Source of the DNA: Anadara kagoshimensis
Lineage: Eukaryota; Mollusca; Bivalvia; Arcoida; Arcidae
Assembly: GCA_021292105.1 (NCBI GenBank)
Contig: CM037872.1
Coordinates: 7,303,291 to 7,367,290, forward strand
Direction of reading: 5' to 3'
Length of the DNA: 64,000 bases
The translations under genes and the position numbers were made by a program. Shown one piece after another: positions 1-12,879 of this stretch (within the stretch, counting starts at the first letter, position 1; every line of letters starts with the position of its first letter). The notes beneath the pieces were generated by a model, which was not told the DNA's origin, did not search any database, and saw only the letters and a program-made list of their open reading frames with translations.

Positions 1-188
1 AAATTGGTATTTGATTAATAAAAGATTTATACTCATTTTTCATGAACAAACTGTGGTTGTAAAATTCAATATGGCCGCCATTTTCAAGATGGCTGACTGA
101 TAATTACCGCGCTTCATTTTAAATCAAATACATCAAATAAATCAAATCAAATACAACAAAGGATGTCATTTTATGACATAAAACCAAT

Positions 189-211
189 GTGTGTGTGTGT
201 GTGTGTGTGTT
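189..211 (+). repeat. (GT)n microsatellite
   Basis: Eleven or so GT units sit directly after the inner end of the left fold-back arm. Confidence 0.9.
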
Positions 212-559
212 TCATATTCTGTGAAAATATTATAAGTACTGCTCTTTAAACTTATTTTATGTAATTTAAATAATTTAAATAACGAAGCCGAAACATTTTT
301 CAAGTTTTCAATAAATATCATTTGATCTTATTTAATAGCTATGACTTTTGACGTCTGCAATATAAAATAGTCCTCTCAATCATTCAAACATTCAAAGAGG
401 TCTAACAGCAACATGATATGATTAACATCCACAAGCACCTTGCAGCAATATATTCTATACGTATATCCCTTACATTTTATTATATAAGTATGATCATAAT
501 ATAACATATTTCTCCGGTTCAACAATTCAACAGCTATAAATATAGGATTGAATAACAAT

Positions 560-760
560 CTTTTATTTCCAAAACATTAATTGTAAAACAAAAACCAAGA
601 CCATAACAAAAACATCTGCAATGCTACAAAGGATAAGCGTATGACTATTATCTGTTCCCTTGACTTCTATGGCACAAAGAACAATTCTTATGTCTGCCTC
701 TTTATGATGTGCTCAAAGACCTGATTTACCTCGCCCTGTACTCGAAACTGTAGTATTCGC
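560..760 (-). pseudogene. Coding remnant resembling an A-D-I-R-I-V-L motif protein of mobile elements
   Basis: Read on the minus strand, one frame gives HHKEADIRIVLCAIE followed by a run to IADVFVM. The same motif is seen at 23200-23330 (KDADIRIVLHSVDA, then KRTVVVCRDTDD). E-A-D-x-R-x-L-H...V-x-x-x-D-T-D is typical of a family often found in mobile or multicopy genes of molluscs and cnidarians; that assignment is from memory. Clearly non-functional. Confidence 0.5.
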
Positions 761-1565
761 ATAAAAAACCCTTCCACACCATCAACTGCTTGCCATATAC
801 CCTTTTTATTTATCTCATTTGATATAAAACTAAAAACAATCAGATTCATCCTTTATTCCATGTCCATATCTATAGTGAATTATTCCAATTTTCAACTTTC
901 TATCTCTATTCTGCAGTACATGTATTATTCTTTAAATCGAAATATTCTTACTAGTTCTTACTGGTTTTAATGCTCTATGATTGTGATTTGTGAATTGGTT
1001 GTTGTGTTTTTTATTTATTTTTTCTTGGCAGACTTTAAAGAATGCTCAAAATATCAATCAAACAAAACATCACAAAATATCTACTATATCACTATTTCTG
1101 AAATGACAATTGTGCTATCTGCAAATCTACAAAGTTGTCAAAGGTTTGTGCATTGATGTTTTCCGAATGCTGTTAACCAATGCCATACTCTCTATTATGG
1201 TACAGATCTTTATATTTCTGGATGACATCATCAACCTGTGGCTACATCAGATGTTTGTTGTAAGACTACAGTTACGTCTTTTTGTCCAGTATATCACTAT
1301 CACCTTTACCTCTTTCTACTTTCACTGGCACAATGATATTATTTAGCTATTATTGTTTTGATTTTTGAAACCCCATAATGATGCCGAAAAATATAAAGAC
1401 CTGTACGATAATATATGGTACGGCATTGGTTAACATCATTGGAAAACCACAATATGCACTTTGAAGATTGTCTCACAGCAACCACAAAGTATCGTTTTAG
1501 AAAATAGTGTTAAAGTAAATTGTTTGCTTTTATAAAGGCTTGACCGGACAAAAAGAATAAATTCA

Positions 1566-1875
1566 AAACAAACATATCAATCCATGTCAAAATCACAATT
1601 ATGAAGCAAAGTAAAAATCTTGAAACTTTCAAATAAAGTTCAACACAGGAACATCCACCAGAGAAGTGAGAACAAGTGACCAGGAAGGATAATTGAGAAC
1701 CCAACACGTTTTAGAATGAAAGGAACATGGAACTTTGGGACGCCACATATCCATGGTATTTTCGGATACAGAGTCACCATACTATATTGTGAAAACAGCC
1801 ATAAAACTTTATGAGGGCCTTGATAACCCAAGGCTTGCACTATCCCTGCATCAACAATTTATTTGTTAGCAGTTT
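1566..1875 (-). mobile_element. RT-3'-end repeat copy
   Basis: Minus-strand copy of the family described at 40313. It keeps the 'gagggccttgataa' coding end through to the 3' terminus near 'acaaacatat'. The tail 'tagctagct' region is diverged. Confidence 0.8.
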
Positions 1876-2835
1876 GCACCGTTGTATAAACATATTAAAA
1901 GAATGCAGAAGAGAGATGAAATTCCATGTTGCCTGTAAATTTGAACAATTTTATAAATATGGGAGAGAATAAGGCTTAACTGACTAGTTTTATATCAAAT
2001 GAGTTGAGCAAGGAAGTACCAGGCAATGAATTAGTAATTAGGGTTGCGGATTCAAATACAACATTCTCTAGTACAGGGCGAGATACACCAGGTCTTTGTG
2101 CAAACTATAAACGGACAGACTCAAAACTTGTTCCTTATGCCGAGTGAGATGGATAGAATAACAGATAATGATCAGATGTTTGTATTCTTTTGGTTGTGTT
2201 TCACAACTAAACAGTATTGTTTAAGTAAGTACTAGAGCAAGTAAGAAACCAGGAGTCAATAAGAAATATCAGATGAAAAATCATTTAAATCTGTTGGTAT
2301 TTGATCAACAGACAGTGGTTGAGCTTCCAGCATGGGAAGTGTTCGAACAAATTACAGAGCTTGAAAACTGTGAACTGAAAGCTTATGAATATACGCTAAA
2401 GTCGGCAATGCTGTTATCAAGTGTAGATTCCTTTGTTTGTAATCTATTTTAAACTACCAACCCTCAACAAAAACCTTTATGAACTTCACTGTCATATGTT
2501 CCGTCGTTGCCACTTTACAAGATACGTCCCGGTCATGCACATTAAGCACATTAATTATCAGGAAATGGTTTGGAATCTGTGTTTATTTTTCTCAGTAAAA
2601 ACGACCATTAACTCTTGTGAGCAGTTGCGAATTTGACCTACAATATTTATGAATGTGGAACTGTTGAATCTTTGTGATGTTTGTGCAGTTTAATTATTGT
2701 GAAAAACACATTCTACTGCACAGTTGTTTGTGGATGTGAATCATACTGGTGTAAAAACTTTTGAAAGAGTCAGTTAACTAGTATATATATTAACAAATTC
2801 AATATATTTGTTAATTATATTAAAACAATGTAGTA

Positions 2836-3405
2836 GGCCATCTTAAGAAATGGCGGCCATATTGAATTTTACAACCACAGTTTGTTCATGAAAAATTAGT
2901 ATAAATATTTAATTGATCAAATATCAAATTTTAACTCAAAAGGTTTAGCGGTTGATTTGTTATTGAATTTTAATTTTTTTGGTGGCCATCTTGGATTTTG
3001 CAGCCATATTTTCATTAAACGGAAAATGTCAAGATGGAAACATACTTAGCATAACTAAGTACATATATATTAAATACAATACATTGGTTTTATGTCATAA
3101 AACAATGACATCCTTTGTTGTATTTGATTTAAAATGCAGTACAATGATTATACGTCGGCCATCTTAAAAATGGCGGCCATATTGAATTTTACAACCAATA
3201 ATTATTCACAGAAAATTAGTATAAATATTAAATTGATAACATACCAAATTTCTACTTAAATGGTTAAGTGGTTGATTTGATATTTAATTTTTATACTTAA
3301 ATTATCTTTTTGGCGGCCATCTTTGATTGGCAGCCATATTTTCAATAAACGGAAAAAGTCAAGGTGGAAACATACCTAGCCTGACTAAGTACATATAGGG
3401 CAATA
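2836..3405 (+). repeat. Direct duplication of about 320 bases
   Basis: Bases 2836-3075 are repeated at 3153-3400. Both contain 'atggcggccatattgaattt', 'agtataaatatt', 'ggccatctt.gatt' and 'ggaaacatac.tagc', and end 'ctaagtacatata'. The second copy forms the outer right arm of the fold-back. Confidence 0.85.
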
Positions 3406-3644
3406 AGATCCACCATGTTTCCTGCTTTTAACAAAAAAGTTTAGGGGTGTCAATAAAAGGCTACTTTTTGAGATCTGCCCCCTGACTAATGCCGAGAGAT
3501 TTGGATAGCTAATGGCCGAAAAGCTGCCAAAAGATAGATAGATAGCAATTGACAAAACGAGTTATATCGAATGAAGAACCAAAATGAGCTTAATTTTAGT
3601 GTTTAAATTTCGACGACCTCAGAAAGTTAACATAAATGTATGTA

Positions 3645-3990
3645 ATCAAAAACAAACATGCTGAATCATGTTCGAATCACAATCCAGAAGCAAAGTAAAG
3701 ACTTTTACACTGACAAGTTAAGTTAAACACCAGGGACATGAGACAGGGTGTTCCGGAAGGGTAAGCATCTTATTTTTAGCTAGCTGCACCTGCCACGTGT
3801 TTAATCAAAATTGTGTGGAAGGAACATTGGACTATGGGACGTCAAATATATCCAGGAGAATCTTTGACACAGAGACAACAAACTTATCAACAATACTGTG
3901 ATGACGGCCATAAAACTTTTTGAGGACCCTGATAAGCCTAGGGTTGCAATATCTCTGGGTAAAAAATTTAGTTGTAAGCAGCTTGCTTTG
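3645..3990 (-). mobile_element. RT-3'-end repeat copy
   Basis: Minus-strand copy from the 3' terminus ('acaaacatgct') through 'tagctagctgcacctgcc' to the coding end ('tttttgaggaccctgataag'). Confidence 0.88.
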
Positions 3991-4039
3991 AAAATATTAA
4001 ATCCATGGATTATAACATGTCTGACTTTGAACAGCTTCA

Positions 4040-4190
4040 GGACATGGTGATAAAATAGATTGATAATTTTGGTTAAAGCACTACTGATGAGGAATTGTAT
4101 TCCGAAACGGCTGCCTAGTTAGTGCTGTAAAATTAAAACTGGTATAATATGTAATTGAACTACTTTTTATAGGACCCAAATCATATCCCC
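4040..4190 (+). repeat. Copy of the 'cactactgatgaggaatt' repeat
   Basis: Shares 'actgatgaggaattgtattc', 'aaaattaaaactggtataat' with 37530-37620 (reverse), 43840-43925 and 44185-44250. Partial copies also lie at 35150-35210 and 4840-4925. Class not recognised. Confidence 0.65.
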
Positions 4191-4450
4191 TTATTATACC
4201 CCCCGCTTAAAAGTGGAGGGCATATAGTGATAGGGGTGTCCGTCCGTGTGTCTGTCCGTCCTTCCGTTACACCTTAGGGTACCTATCTCTTATCCGCAAC
4301 TCCTCCTAAACCCTTCAATGGATTTTCATGAAACTTTCACACAATCTTTGTGATATAATGTAGATATGCACCTCCTATTTAAAAATTTGATCCGATGGAT
4401 TTTTGGGAGAGAGTATTTTTTGTGAGCTTGTGGCTCACAGTTTTTCTAGT
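4190..4450 (+). mobile_element. Dispersed 'ttatacccccc' element
   Basis: Starts with 'ttataccccccgcttaaaag', has a 'gtccgtccgtgtgtctgtcc' stretch and ends 'gtggctcacagtttttctag'. Related copies occur at 29060-29300 and 32680-32770 and at the start of intron 10. The abrupt CTAG end and lack of terminal inverted repeats suggest a Helitron-like non-autonomous element, but this is an inference. Confidence 0.55.
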
Positions 4451-5384
4451 TTGAAAATAACAATGAATACAGTTGCGGATAAGTAACATTTTTAGTAATA
4501 CAAATCCTACCTTTATTGACAAGGACTTGATGATTCATGCATGTTCACCAATTATATTAAAAGAGCCTGTTTTGTACATAATAAAATATGTTTTCATAAA
4601 TAAGCATTCTAAATTTTGCAACAGTACACAAAACAGTAATACTTGCACAAACTAACACACTTTTTGAAGTTTTGATTAATTATGAATATTAATAATAAAT
4701 TGCGTCGACACGAAAGGTTGAATAATTGCTGATGTGTGGTAAAACAACATTCATTTTACTAACCAACCCCTAAGGAAAAACTCAATTGCGTGTGTCAGTT
4801 GGCTTTTCAACATGTCTGCCCGTTTGATCTTTTTGAAACCAAAATTATTTTGAAGATATAGAAAAGCTACCCAAAGGACAAAAATATATTTACCAAATTA
4901 GGCTAGGGAAATACTTTGCATGAGGGAAAGTGAAATATATGACATCGCTCGCTATGACTTAGAAGTACACAGCCCGCAATAACCTGACGTCACTGAATGT
5001 CAATTCGTTCATACAAATATAACGAAAAAGTTCTAACCAATCAACGTGCTTGAAACAAAGGATAATCGAATTATTATACAATAGCCATCTTTATGTCGAG
5101 ACATAAGGCGGTATGATTGGTTCATTTATAAAAACTAATATTTTATGTAATCGTAAATAACATTCGTCACTTGATAAACCGCAACATAGGCCTACATAAA
5201 CTAATTAAGGAATTCAACTATACCGCGCGTCAAACTATAACCTTTCTGACCGCAATAAATTGTCACTGTCATGTTTTAGTATATATAAATGATTTTCATT
5301 TTTCACATTATATGCTAGTATGGGTCTTCATTTTAAATCATAAGAAGGTATAGAATAAGCATAAGATATTCTTTTTATTCCAAA

Positions 5385-5555
5385 GCTCGATTACACACGT
5401 GGCAGATGTAGCTAGCTTAACTGGAGATGTTTACCCTTCCGGAACACACAGCCTCACTTTGCTGGTGGAAATTCACGTTTTAACTTAATTTATCAGCTTT
5501 AAAGATTTTAATTGTAATTAGATTTTTATTTGGACATAGATTTGTATGTTTGTTA
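5385..5555 (+). mobile_element. RT-3'-end repeat copy, 3'UTR part
   Basis: Plus-strand tail: 'acacacgtggcagatgtagc', 'acccttccgga', then 'gtatgtttgtt' as terminus. The coding end is absent. Confidence 0.78.
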
Positions 5556-6569
5556 AGATTAGTGATGTTCGAGACTGGGAACCGAGGCTTTTACAGTCAG
5601 TTGAGTAATAACCTTGTGTACCATCTCGGACATCACTAAAAGCAATGTTTTTGTTTTTAAATATTCTAATGGGATTTGCTGCTATAGCATATGATATATT
5701 AACGTTTCTGCGAAACCATTATTTCATATTAGTTGACGTTAAGTACAAACGATTTAATTCTTGAAATTCGCAAAGTAACCGTTTTGCAAAATTTGCCGTA
5801 CAAACGTGAAGCAATGTTGATCACGTGGTACAGCGGCGAATCCCATCATAATTTACAAGAGGAAGGGTTCTGTCAAATGTTTGACTAGAAGTCTAAAATC
5901 CCAAATATTCAAAATCAGTTTTCAGAGTTGTAGATTTTTGACTTAACAACATGTATTTCCAGAATTTAATTAAAAAAATAATAAAGAATTTAAAATCCTT
6001 CAGTCAAAAATCTAAAAATCTCAAAACTTGAAAACGTGAAATGATATTTGAGTTTTAAAATTTGACTAAAAATCTCAAAAGCTCAAAACCATTTTGGATA
6101 TTTGACCAGATTTGTGTTTAGAAATCTAATTTCCTACAAGCCCAAAACAGTTTTGGACTTTGATATTTCAGCTGATAAGTTAAAATTTCAAATATCAAAT
6201 GTTTTAAAACTTTTGAGAATTTAAAATTTTTAAGTTTTACGAAGACTGGATAACAACTTATCGATAAATAATTTTCTGGAACAAGAGATTGTGTGAATTA
6301 TTTTCCTGAACACTTTAAAAATGAGATCTGTATTCCCGCGACGAAACGTCATGAAAACCAAACTTACAAATAAATTGTATATTCAACGATATTGCAATCC
6401 TTGACTTGTCAAGGCGCTTCTAAAACGTTTTATTGCAGTTATCACATATGATGTCTCTTTATCCAAAACATTCCTGGATATATTTGAAGTCCCATTTTTC
6501 CATGTTTCATTTGAATACCTAAGCCATAGCAGTGCTATTCTTTTACTTGCTACGGTTACATATGTTGTT

Positions 6570-6790
6570 GTTTAAATTGATGATTTGTTGTTGAAAAATT
6601 TATATCAATTTAATTAAAGAAATTAAATTATTTTTTCATTTTGTTATGGAAGTATGATAGAATCTGGACAATTTGCAAAAATAACATAAATCGCTACGCA
6701 AATTTATATTTTGTGCAAAATGTCCAGTTATTTCGTATTTCAATAACCAAAAAACCATTAATTTCATTTCTATATTAAAATCAATCTTCA
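6570..6790. mobile_element. Hairpin MITE copy
   Basis: Palindromic: 'ttgttatggaagtatgatag' and 'acaatttgcaaaa' on the left return on the right as 'tttgtgcaaaatgtcc' and 'tcaataaccaaaaaa'. It is related to the sharper hairpins at 38410-38600 and 51222-51375. Confidence 0.65.
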
Positions 6791-6991
6791 ATAAAATACT
6801 AATTAAAGAGTTTGCATGTTTGACTAATACGACTTACCCAGTAGTTTTCCACAATGCAAAAGCTGGAACCAAATCTAAGAAAACTGCAAGATATGCGCGA
6901 AACTTATACTGCAACAATATGTTAGCTGAAGCAAAAAACAATAAAAATTATTAATCCACTTGACATATCAAAAGTATCAAAAGAAGCCTGG

Positions 6992-7217
6992 AGTACAGAC
7001 CTGTCGAAGGATTAATGCCTAGGTTACGAAAAGGAGTTAAAGCTTGGTTGTTCTGTGGCCAAAGCGTGGAAAGTTAGTGACGGAAAAGCTGTTGGGACAT
7101 AGATGGCAAAGATATCGAGATATAGCTTACGATGAGTCGAGATGAGTTGTCGGGTCGGTACTTATTCATTGTTGGCTTTATGTTAAACTTTTGAACAGGT
7201 CTGTATTGTATGTGCTT
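6992..7217. mobile_element. MITE-3 copy
   Basis: Left end 'tacagacctgtcgaaggatt' and right end 'gttaaacttttgaacaggtc' then 'tgtattgta' form terminal inverted repeats of about 35 bases. The interior has the family's 'agctgttgggacatag' and 'gagatatagctta' blocks. Confidence 0.7.
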
Positions 7218-7857
7218 GAAGAAAAACCCCAGAAAAACAGCTGTCAAAAGGTCTTGTAGCACATCGTTTGATTAGAATTATCAACATGTACATAAGGGAT
7301 AAAAACACAATAAAACGTACGTGCAACTTATTTCAAATATTAACTAAATGTTAAACGTTAAAACATCATGTTTGATATGACATATAATACCCTAACTCTC
7401 AAAATTTTTGCCAAAAGGTATCAGAAACATGCCTTCATTGTCAAAGGACAAACTTTTAAGATCAAGCAGCTGTTGTCGGTGATTGATTTTGTTTATTTCA
7501 ACGTTTTTGTAGTGCAATGAGTAAATAATTTAATTACGGTAAATCTGCTTGTTAAAAAATATATACCAATAAAATGATTTGAAAAAATAATAAACAAAAT
7601 AATTTTTAAAAAAAAAGTTAATGAATCTCGAATCATTAAGAAATTGTTTATGGATAAAAATGTCGATATACAGATAGATATAAATGTTGTTCTGTAATTT
7701 CAAATTTTAATTTTTTTAACACAAGACACCTTTTAGGATGAAATCTCTTATTCCTAGTGCTCTGACAAATATGGGTAAATTCAAATACTTTAATACATAA
7801 AATTAAAAAAATAGAAGGACCAAAATTTATTTTAAAAATCATCCTAAGGAAATACTT

Positions 7858-8290
7858 TAAGATACTTTTGCTATTGTCAACTTTCCATTTCTATGCAGCA
7901 ATATACCCGTTTCTCCTGCTTATGGTGTAATTGTTTCCCGATTAATACGCTTTGGTAGAGCTTGTTCCCACTTCATAAACTTTGTACAATTAATCAATCT
8001 GCTTGCAAATAAATTGTTGACTCTGGGATATTGCAAATCTACGCTTATCAAGGCCCTCAAAGAGTTTTAGCCGTCATCACAGTATTGTTGATAAGTTTGA
8101 TGTCTCTGTGTCCAGGATTTCCCTGGACATATTTGACGTCCCATAGTTCGTTGTTCCTTTCTCACAATTTTGATAACACACGTGACGGGTGTAGCTAGCT
8201 AAACAGAAGGTTCTGTGCTTATCCTTCCGGAGCTCTCGGCTTCACTTCCCTGGTGAAAGTTCACGTGTCTCGCCTGACTTGTCATGTATC
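7858..8290 (+). mobile_element. RT-3'-end repeat copy with last part of the RT frame
   Basis: Begins within the RT: one frame reads VNFPFLCSNIPVSPAYGVIV and then SRLIRFGRACSHF, followed by LCLKALKE-type coding end and the 3'UTR with 'tagctagctaaacag'. Together with 40313-41280 it shows that this dispersed family is the 3' end of a retroelement. Confidence 0.85.
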
Positions 8291-8334
8291 CTAGTGAGTT
8301 TAAAATAAATGTTACGTCTGTTTCCTGGTAGAGT

Positions 8335-8520
8335 TTTATACAGCAAAGCAAGCTGATTACAAATAAATTGTAAAACTGAAAAAAAATTATATTGCTATCT
8401 TAGGCTTAACTAGGCCTTCAAAAACTTCTATAGTCATTATCACAATATTATTGGCAAGCATGATGTCTCTTTATAAAACATTACCCTATATACATGTATT
8501 TTCGACGTCCCATACATGAC
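8335..8520 (+). mobile_element. RT-3'-end repeat copy, coding-end fragment
   Basis: Contains 'aggccttcaaaaacttctat', 'catcacaatattattggcaa' and 'ttttcgacgtcccata'. It stops at an (AAT)n tract. Confidence 0.72.
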
Positions 8521-8551
<31 letters not shown>

Positions 8552-8565
8552 TAAAAATAATTTTT
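8521..8565 (+). repeat. (AAT)n / (AAAAT)n microsatellite
   Basis: A run of 'aat' units at the end of the preceding retroelement fragment. It may be a decayed tail. Confidence 0.85.
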
Positions 8566-8934
8566 ATTTTTAAGTGCAACCCGATATACATTCTTTCTAG
8601 TAATACAACTGTATATGTATAATAAATAAACAGTATCGTTGTTACAAAATTATTATATTGGATAGCCTAAGTAGGCTTACGATGCACTACCTTGAATATG
8701 AACGTTCCTATATAGAGCGAGATTTATTACGTTTGATTAATTTATGAAAAAGTTTGCCACATGTTTAATGTTTGTAGTGAGACAGTATTTTCTTTTCAAG
8801 GTCCTCATCTTGTGTACTTGTATCAATATCCAATTTGGAGACGAATCACACCACTGTCAGATTTTGTGAATAATTTTGTTTTGGAGATCACTTAAGTCAT
8901 TTACAATCTAACCAATATATCAAAAATAAAATAA

Positions 8935-9095
8935 ATAAAATAAAAATCCAATTTCAGATCACAATTCCAAAGAAAGGTAAATACTTTGAAACTGCAAATT
9001 AAGTTAAACACGTTATTTTCTACCAGGAAAGTGAAGCCAGGCACTCCGGAATAGAAAGCACATTCTGTTTAGCTAGCCACACCATCCACGTGTAA
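8935..9095 (-). mobile_element. RT-3'-end repeat copy, 3'UTR part
   Basis: Minus-strand tail with 'aatttcagatcacaattcca', 'aagtgaagccaggcactccg' and 'tagctagccacaccatccac'. Confidence 0.78.
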
Positions 9096-9524
9096 AATAG
9101 TTTGCATAAACAGTTGTTTTGTACCAAATTTTAAATTTTATGAATTGAAATATTTAAAATATTTAATTTCAAGAAAATTCAAAAATGGAGACCCGGTGTA
9201 GGTAACACACCAACGTACATTATGAATCATTACACAAAAATGACTTCAAATTATACTGATAATATCAAAATAAAATTAGAATTTATAATCAAAAATTAAA
9301 ATTTATAATAACATTTTATCAGATTCCACATCTCAAACACAAGTGAAGTAATAAGCCACTTATGTAAAATGGGAACTTAACAAATTTATAGCAACCCTTA
9401 AGGAAACTGATTTAAATATAACAAAGTACTTTTATCATGTTAACCTTTCTTGGTCTTTTTCGTTCACGTCATTTTGGATCTCTTTCATATGAAGACGATA
9501 TAGAAACAAAGACGACGGTGAGTT

Positions 9525-9990
9525 TTTATATTATAGGGTTATTGAACTGATATTGTGAAATATTGTCCCGAGTTGACTCGACATTTGCACGAGCTTGCGA
9601 AGGCAAATATCGAGTCAACGAGGGACAATATTTCACGATATCAATTCAATAACCCTTTTATTATATAGTAAAATAAATTTCGGTCAAGTATTTCATCTTA
9701 AATAACATTTTGTCGTACATTACATAAATATCACACTAGTTCTTGTAAATGGATATAAGAACTAGTGCAATATGACAATAACACAACGATGACGTCGAAA
9801 ACAATCATATGACGTCATAAACGACAGCGTCATGTGACAATGCGTGCAGTATGAAAAAAATTGATTCGGGAAACCTCGGACTGGAACAAAGTTAGCGTGC
9901 AAATATCGATATATATTGCACGCTAACACCTCGGTATTTATCGTTTATTTTCTATGCGAAGCAAATATTGCTATATAATAAATATAGTTA
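9525..9990. mobile_element. Fold-back element with hairpin head and 'cctcgg' tail
   Basis: Bases 9531-9590 and 9598-9665 form a long stem ('gggttattgaactgatattg' against its complement) with tip 'gcacgagcttgcgaa'. The following 9670-9975 ('catatgacgtcataaacgac', 'gggaaacctcggactggaac', 'tttatcgtttattttctatg') is shared with 62700-63118. Confidence 0.75.
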
Positions 9991-11285
9991 TTTTCGTGAT
10001 ATTGCAGTTCTGGTGGACACGCTGACCCACGAAATTAAAAGTCACCAAAATAGTACAAACTGTACTTCCGACATAGGTTAGCTATTTTTCACTAAAAGTT
10101 CGAAATCGATTTTTAACATACCATATAATTATTAATTTTCGTAGTATCATAGTTTTCGTGTACACGGTGACCCACGAATTGAATTTTAATGTCACCAAAA
10201 AAGTAAATACTACAAAATGTACTTCTGACAACAGTTAGTGTATTAATTCTAAAAAAAATGAAATCGATGTTTCAACAAACCTTATAATTAATTTTCTGGG
10301 TATTCTAAATTCCGCGGACACGGTCACCCATGGTTTTATATGTCACCAAAATATTACATACATGTATTACAAATTTTACTTCCGGCAATGGTTAATTTAT
10401 TTTTGTTAAAAATTCGAAATCAATTTTTAACAACCCGTATAATTAATTTTCGGGGTATCAAAATTTTTATTGACACGTTAAGCCACGAATTTAAATGTCA
10501 CCAAAATGGTATATATTACAAACTGTACTTCCTAAAACCGTTCAGTTTATTTTTTGCTAAAAACAAAAATTTGAAATCGATCTTTTTACCGTATAATTAA
10601 TTTTGGGGTTTCACAATTTTCGTGAACACACTGACACACGAAGAATTTACATATCACCAAAAAGTAAATATTACAAACTTTACTTTCGACATCGGTTAGT
10701 TTATTTTTTTTTTTTTTTTTTTTTTTTTGCCAACAAAATTTGAAATTGGTGTTTCAACATACCTTATAATTAATTTTCGGGTATCACAATTTTCTTGGAC
10801 ACACTGGCCCATGTATTTGCATGTCACAAAAATATTATATACATGCATTACAAACTTTGCTTACGACAACGTTCATTTTTGCTAAAAGAATTGAAATCGA
10901 TTTTTAGAATCCCGTATAATCAATTTTCGGTGTATCACAATTTTCGTAGAAACACTGACCCATGAATTTAAATGTCAACGAAATATTATATATTAAAATC
11001 TTTACTCCGATAACGGTTACTTTATTTTTGCCAAAAAATAAAATTGATTTTTTAACATCCCGTATAACTAAGTTTTGGTGTATCACAATTTTTGTGGACA
11101 CGGTGATATGACCAACGAATTAATATGTCACCAAAAAAGTATGTATTACAAATTTTACTATCGACAACGGTTACTTTATTTTGCTGAAATATCGAAATCG
11201 ATGTTTTACCGTATAATTAATTTTCGAAGTATCACAATTCTCGTGGACACACTTACCAACGAATAAACATGTCAACGAAATGATG
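9990..11285 (+). repeat. Tandem array, nine units of about 150 bases
   Basis: Each unit has 'ataattaattttcg', 'gtatcacaattttcgtggac', 'ac.ctgacccacgaatt', 'atgtcaccaaaa' and 'gaaatcgattttt'. Units start near 9987, 10128, 10285, 10438, 10592, 10767, 10915, 11064 and 11212. Spacing is 141-175; the longest unit carries a poly-T run at about 10704. Units have diverged by many substitutions. Satellite-like, no coding sense. Confidence 0.92.
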
Positions 11286-11569
11286 CCATCTATGTCTGAA
11301 TTTTACACCTTACAGTTAATACATGTAGGTGAAAAAATAAATGAAAAAAAAATAAAAAGAGATATAAAAAGTAAAATGTGACACACATATGCTTTTTCTC
11401 TTCTTCTTATCGTGTTTTGGGTTCATTTAATACATTACCATAAAATCATCCTTAGGGGCATTTATTCAAATACACAAATTGCCCCTTTTGACACTTTAAG
11501 TGTGTTTGTTTTTTCACTCATTTGATTTGAATTTTAACGAAATTTCCAGACATTTTTCCTCAAGTATTT

Positions 11570-12870
11570 TACATAAAAACGCGGCTTCAATCTCAATCCT
11601 ATAGGACTTAATTATTCACTGCCATGGGGTAAAATTGACATTGTCATGATTTTTATATCACATTTTTATAAAAATGAATGATTTGAAATCATTTGGTGTA
11701 TGCAGATATTATTTTTATACACATTTTATGACGTTTTTAAGTTTTGTATGTCTAACAGTTTTTGTGCAGTAGTTGAAATTAGAAAAAAAATCGTAAAATT
11801 GACAATGTCATGCATTTTAGAAAAATGAACAATTTATCATTTTGATGCATGCATGTGTAATCGTATATACAGTTTGTGAAGTTTTAAGTCATGTGTCAAT
11901 TATTTCAAATGTTTTGTAAAAATTGAAAAAAATTTGATCAAATTGACAACGTCATGATTTTTATATCAAACTTTTAGAACAATGAACAATATATAGTCAT
12001 TTCGGTGCATGCAGATGCAATTTTATACACAGTTTGAGAAGTGTTTTGGTTTTGTGTGTCTGGTATTTCAAGATTTTTTGTGCAGTATTTAAACTTGAAG
12101 AATTGTGTAAAATTGACAATGCCATGCATTTTATATCAAGTTTTTAGAAAATGAAATATTTTAATCATTTCAGTAGGCCTATATGTAGATTTTATTTTTT
12201 ACTCATTTTATGAATTTGGTTAAGGTTTTTGTGTCTGGAAGTTTTTTTGTGTTTTAGTTAAAATTGGAAGAAGTTTTGAGCGAAATTGTCAATGGCATGA
12301 CTCTGACGTAAAAACTTAATAAAATGATCAATTTAAAATTATTTCGGTGCATTTAAATGTAATTTTAAAAACAGTTTGTGAAGTGTTTGAGTTTTGTGTG
12401 TCTGATATTTCAAGTTTTTTGTGCAGTATTTAAAATTGGGAAAAATAGGTTAAATTGACTATGTTATGTAATATACATAATGTTTTTAGAAAATCAAGGA
12501 TTTACAATCAATTCAATGCATGCAGGTGTAATTTTTATACACAGTTTGTGAAGTTTTTATATTTCAAGTGTTTTATGAAAATTGAATAAATCAACGTCAT
12601 GATTTTTATATCAAACTTTTAAAAAAATGAACACTTTACCATCATTTTGGTGCATACAGATGTCATTTTATACACACGTTATGAAGTTTTTAAGCTTTTT
12701 GTGTCTGATATTTCAATTTTTGTGAAATATTTAAAATTTGAAAGTTTTGATACAATTGACAATGTCATGCATTTTATATCAAACTTTTAGAAAAAAAAAT
12801 TATTTCAGTGCATGCAGGTGTTATTTAATACATAATTTATGAATTTGGTCAAGGTTTCTGTGTCTTACAT
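11570..12870 (+). repeat. Second tandem array, eight units of about 165 bases
   Basis: Units share 'aaattgacaatgtcatg', 'tttttatatcaaacttttag', 'cattt(c)ggtgcatgcag', 'tatacacagtttgtgaag' and 'tttttgtgcagta'. They start near 11632, 11797, 11939, 12110, 12281, 12453, 12590 and 12751. A lone unit end ('aggttttttgtgcagttttt') reappears at 13373. Confidence 0.9.
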
Positions 12871-12879
12871 TTAAGGATA

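Larger units (their letters stand above)
1..3255. mobile_element. Large imperfect fold-back element with broken coding remnants
   Basis: Bases 1-190 pair as an inverted repeat with 3078-3255: 'aatatggccgccatttt' against 'aaaatggcggccatatt', and 'aaaggatgtcattttatgac' against its complement. Bases 560-800 pair likewise with about 2035-2290. The centre holds an RT-3'-end copy (1566-1875) and a smaller hairpin (1167-1232 with 1372-1446). No intact ORF is left. The left end runs to the window edge, so the element may extend further. Confidence 0.75.
4450..7850. other. Gene-free stretch, AT-rich, diverged repeats
   Basis: No ORF here looks coding. Recognisable items: hairpin-MITE pieces (4960-5130 and 6570-6790), an RT-3'-end copy (5385-5555), a run of short 'aaaatctcaaaa' motifs (5880-6240) and a MITE-3 copy (6992-7217). 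The rest shows nothing I can name. Confidence 0.6.
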
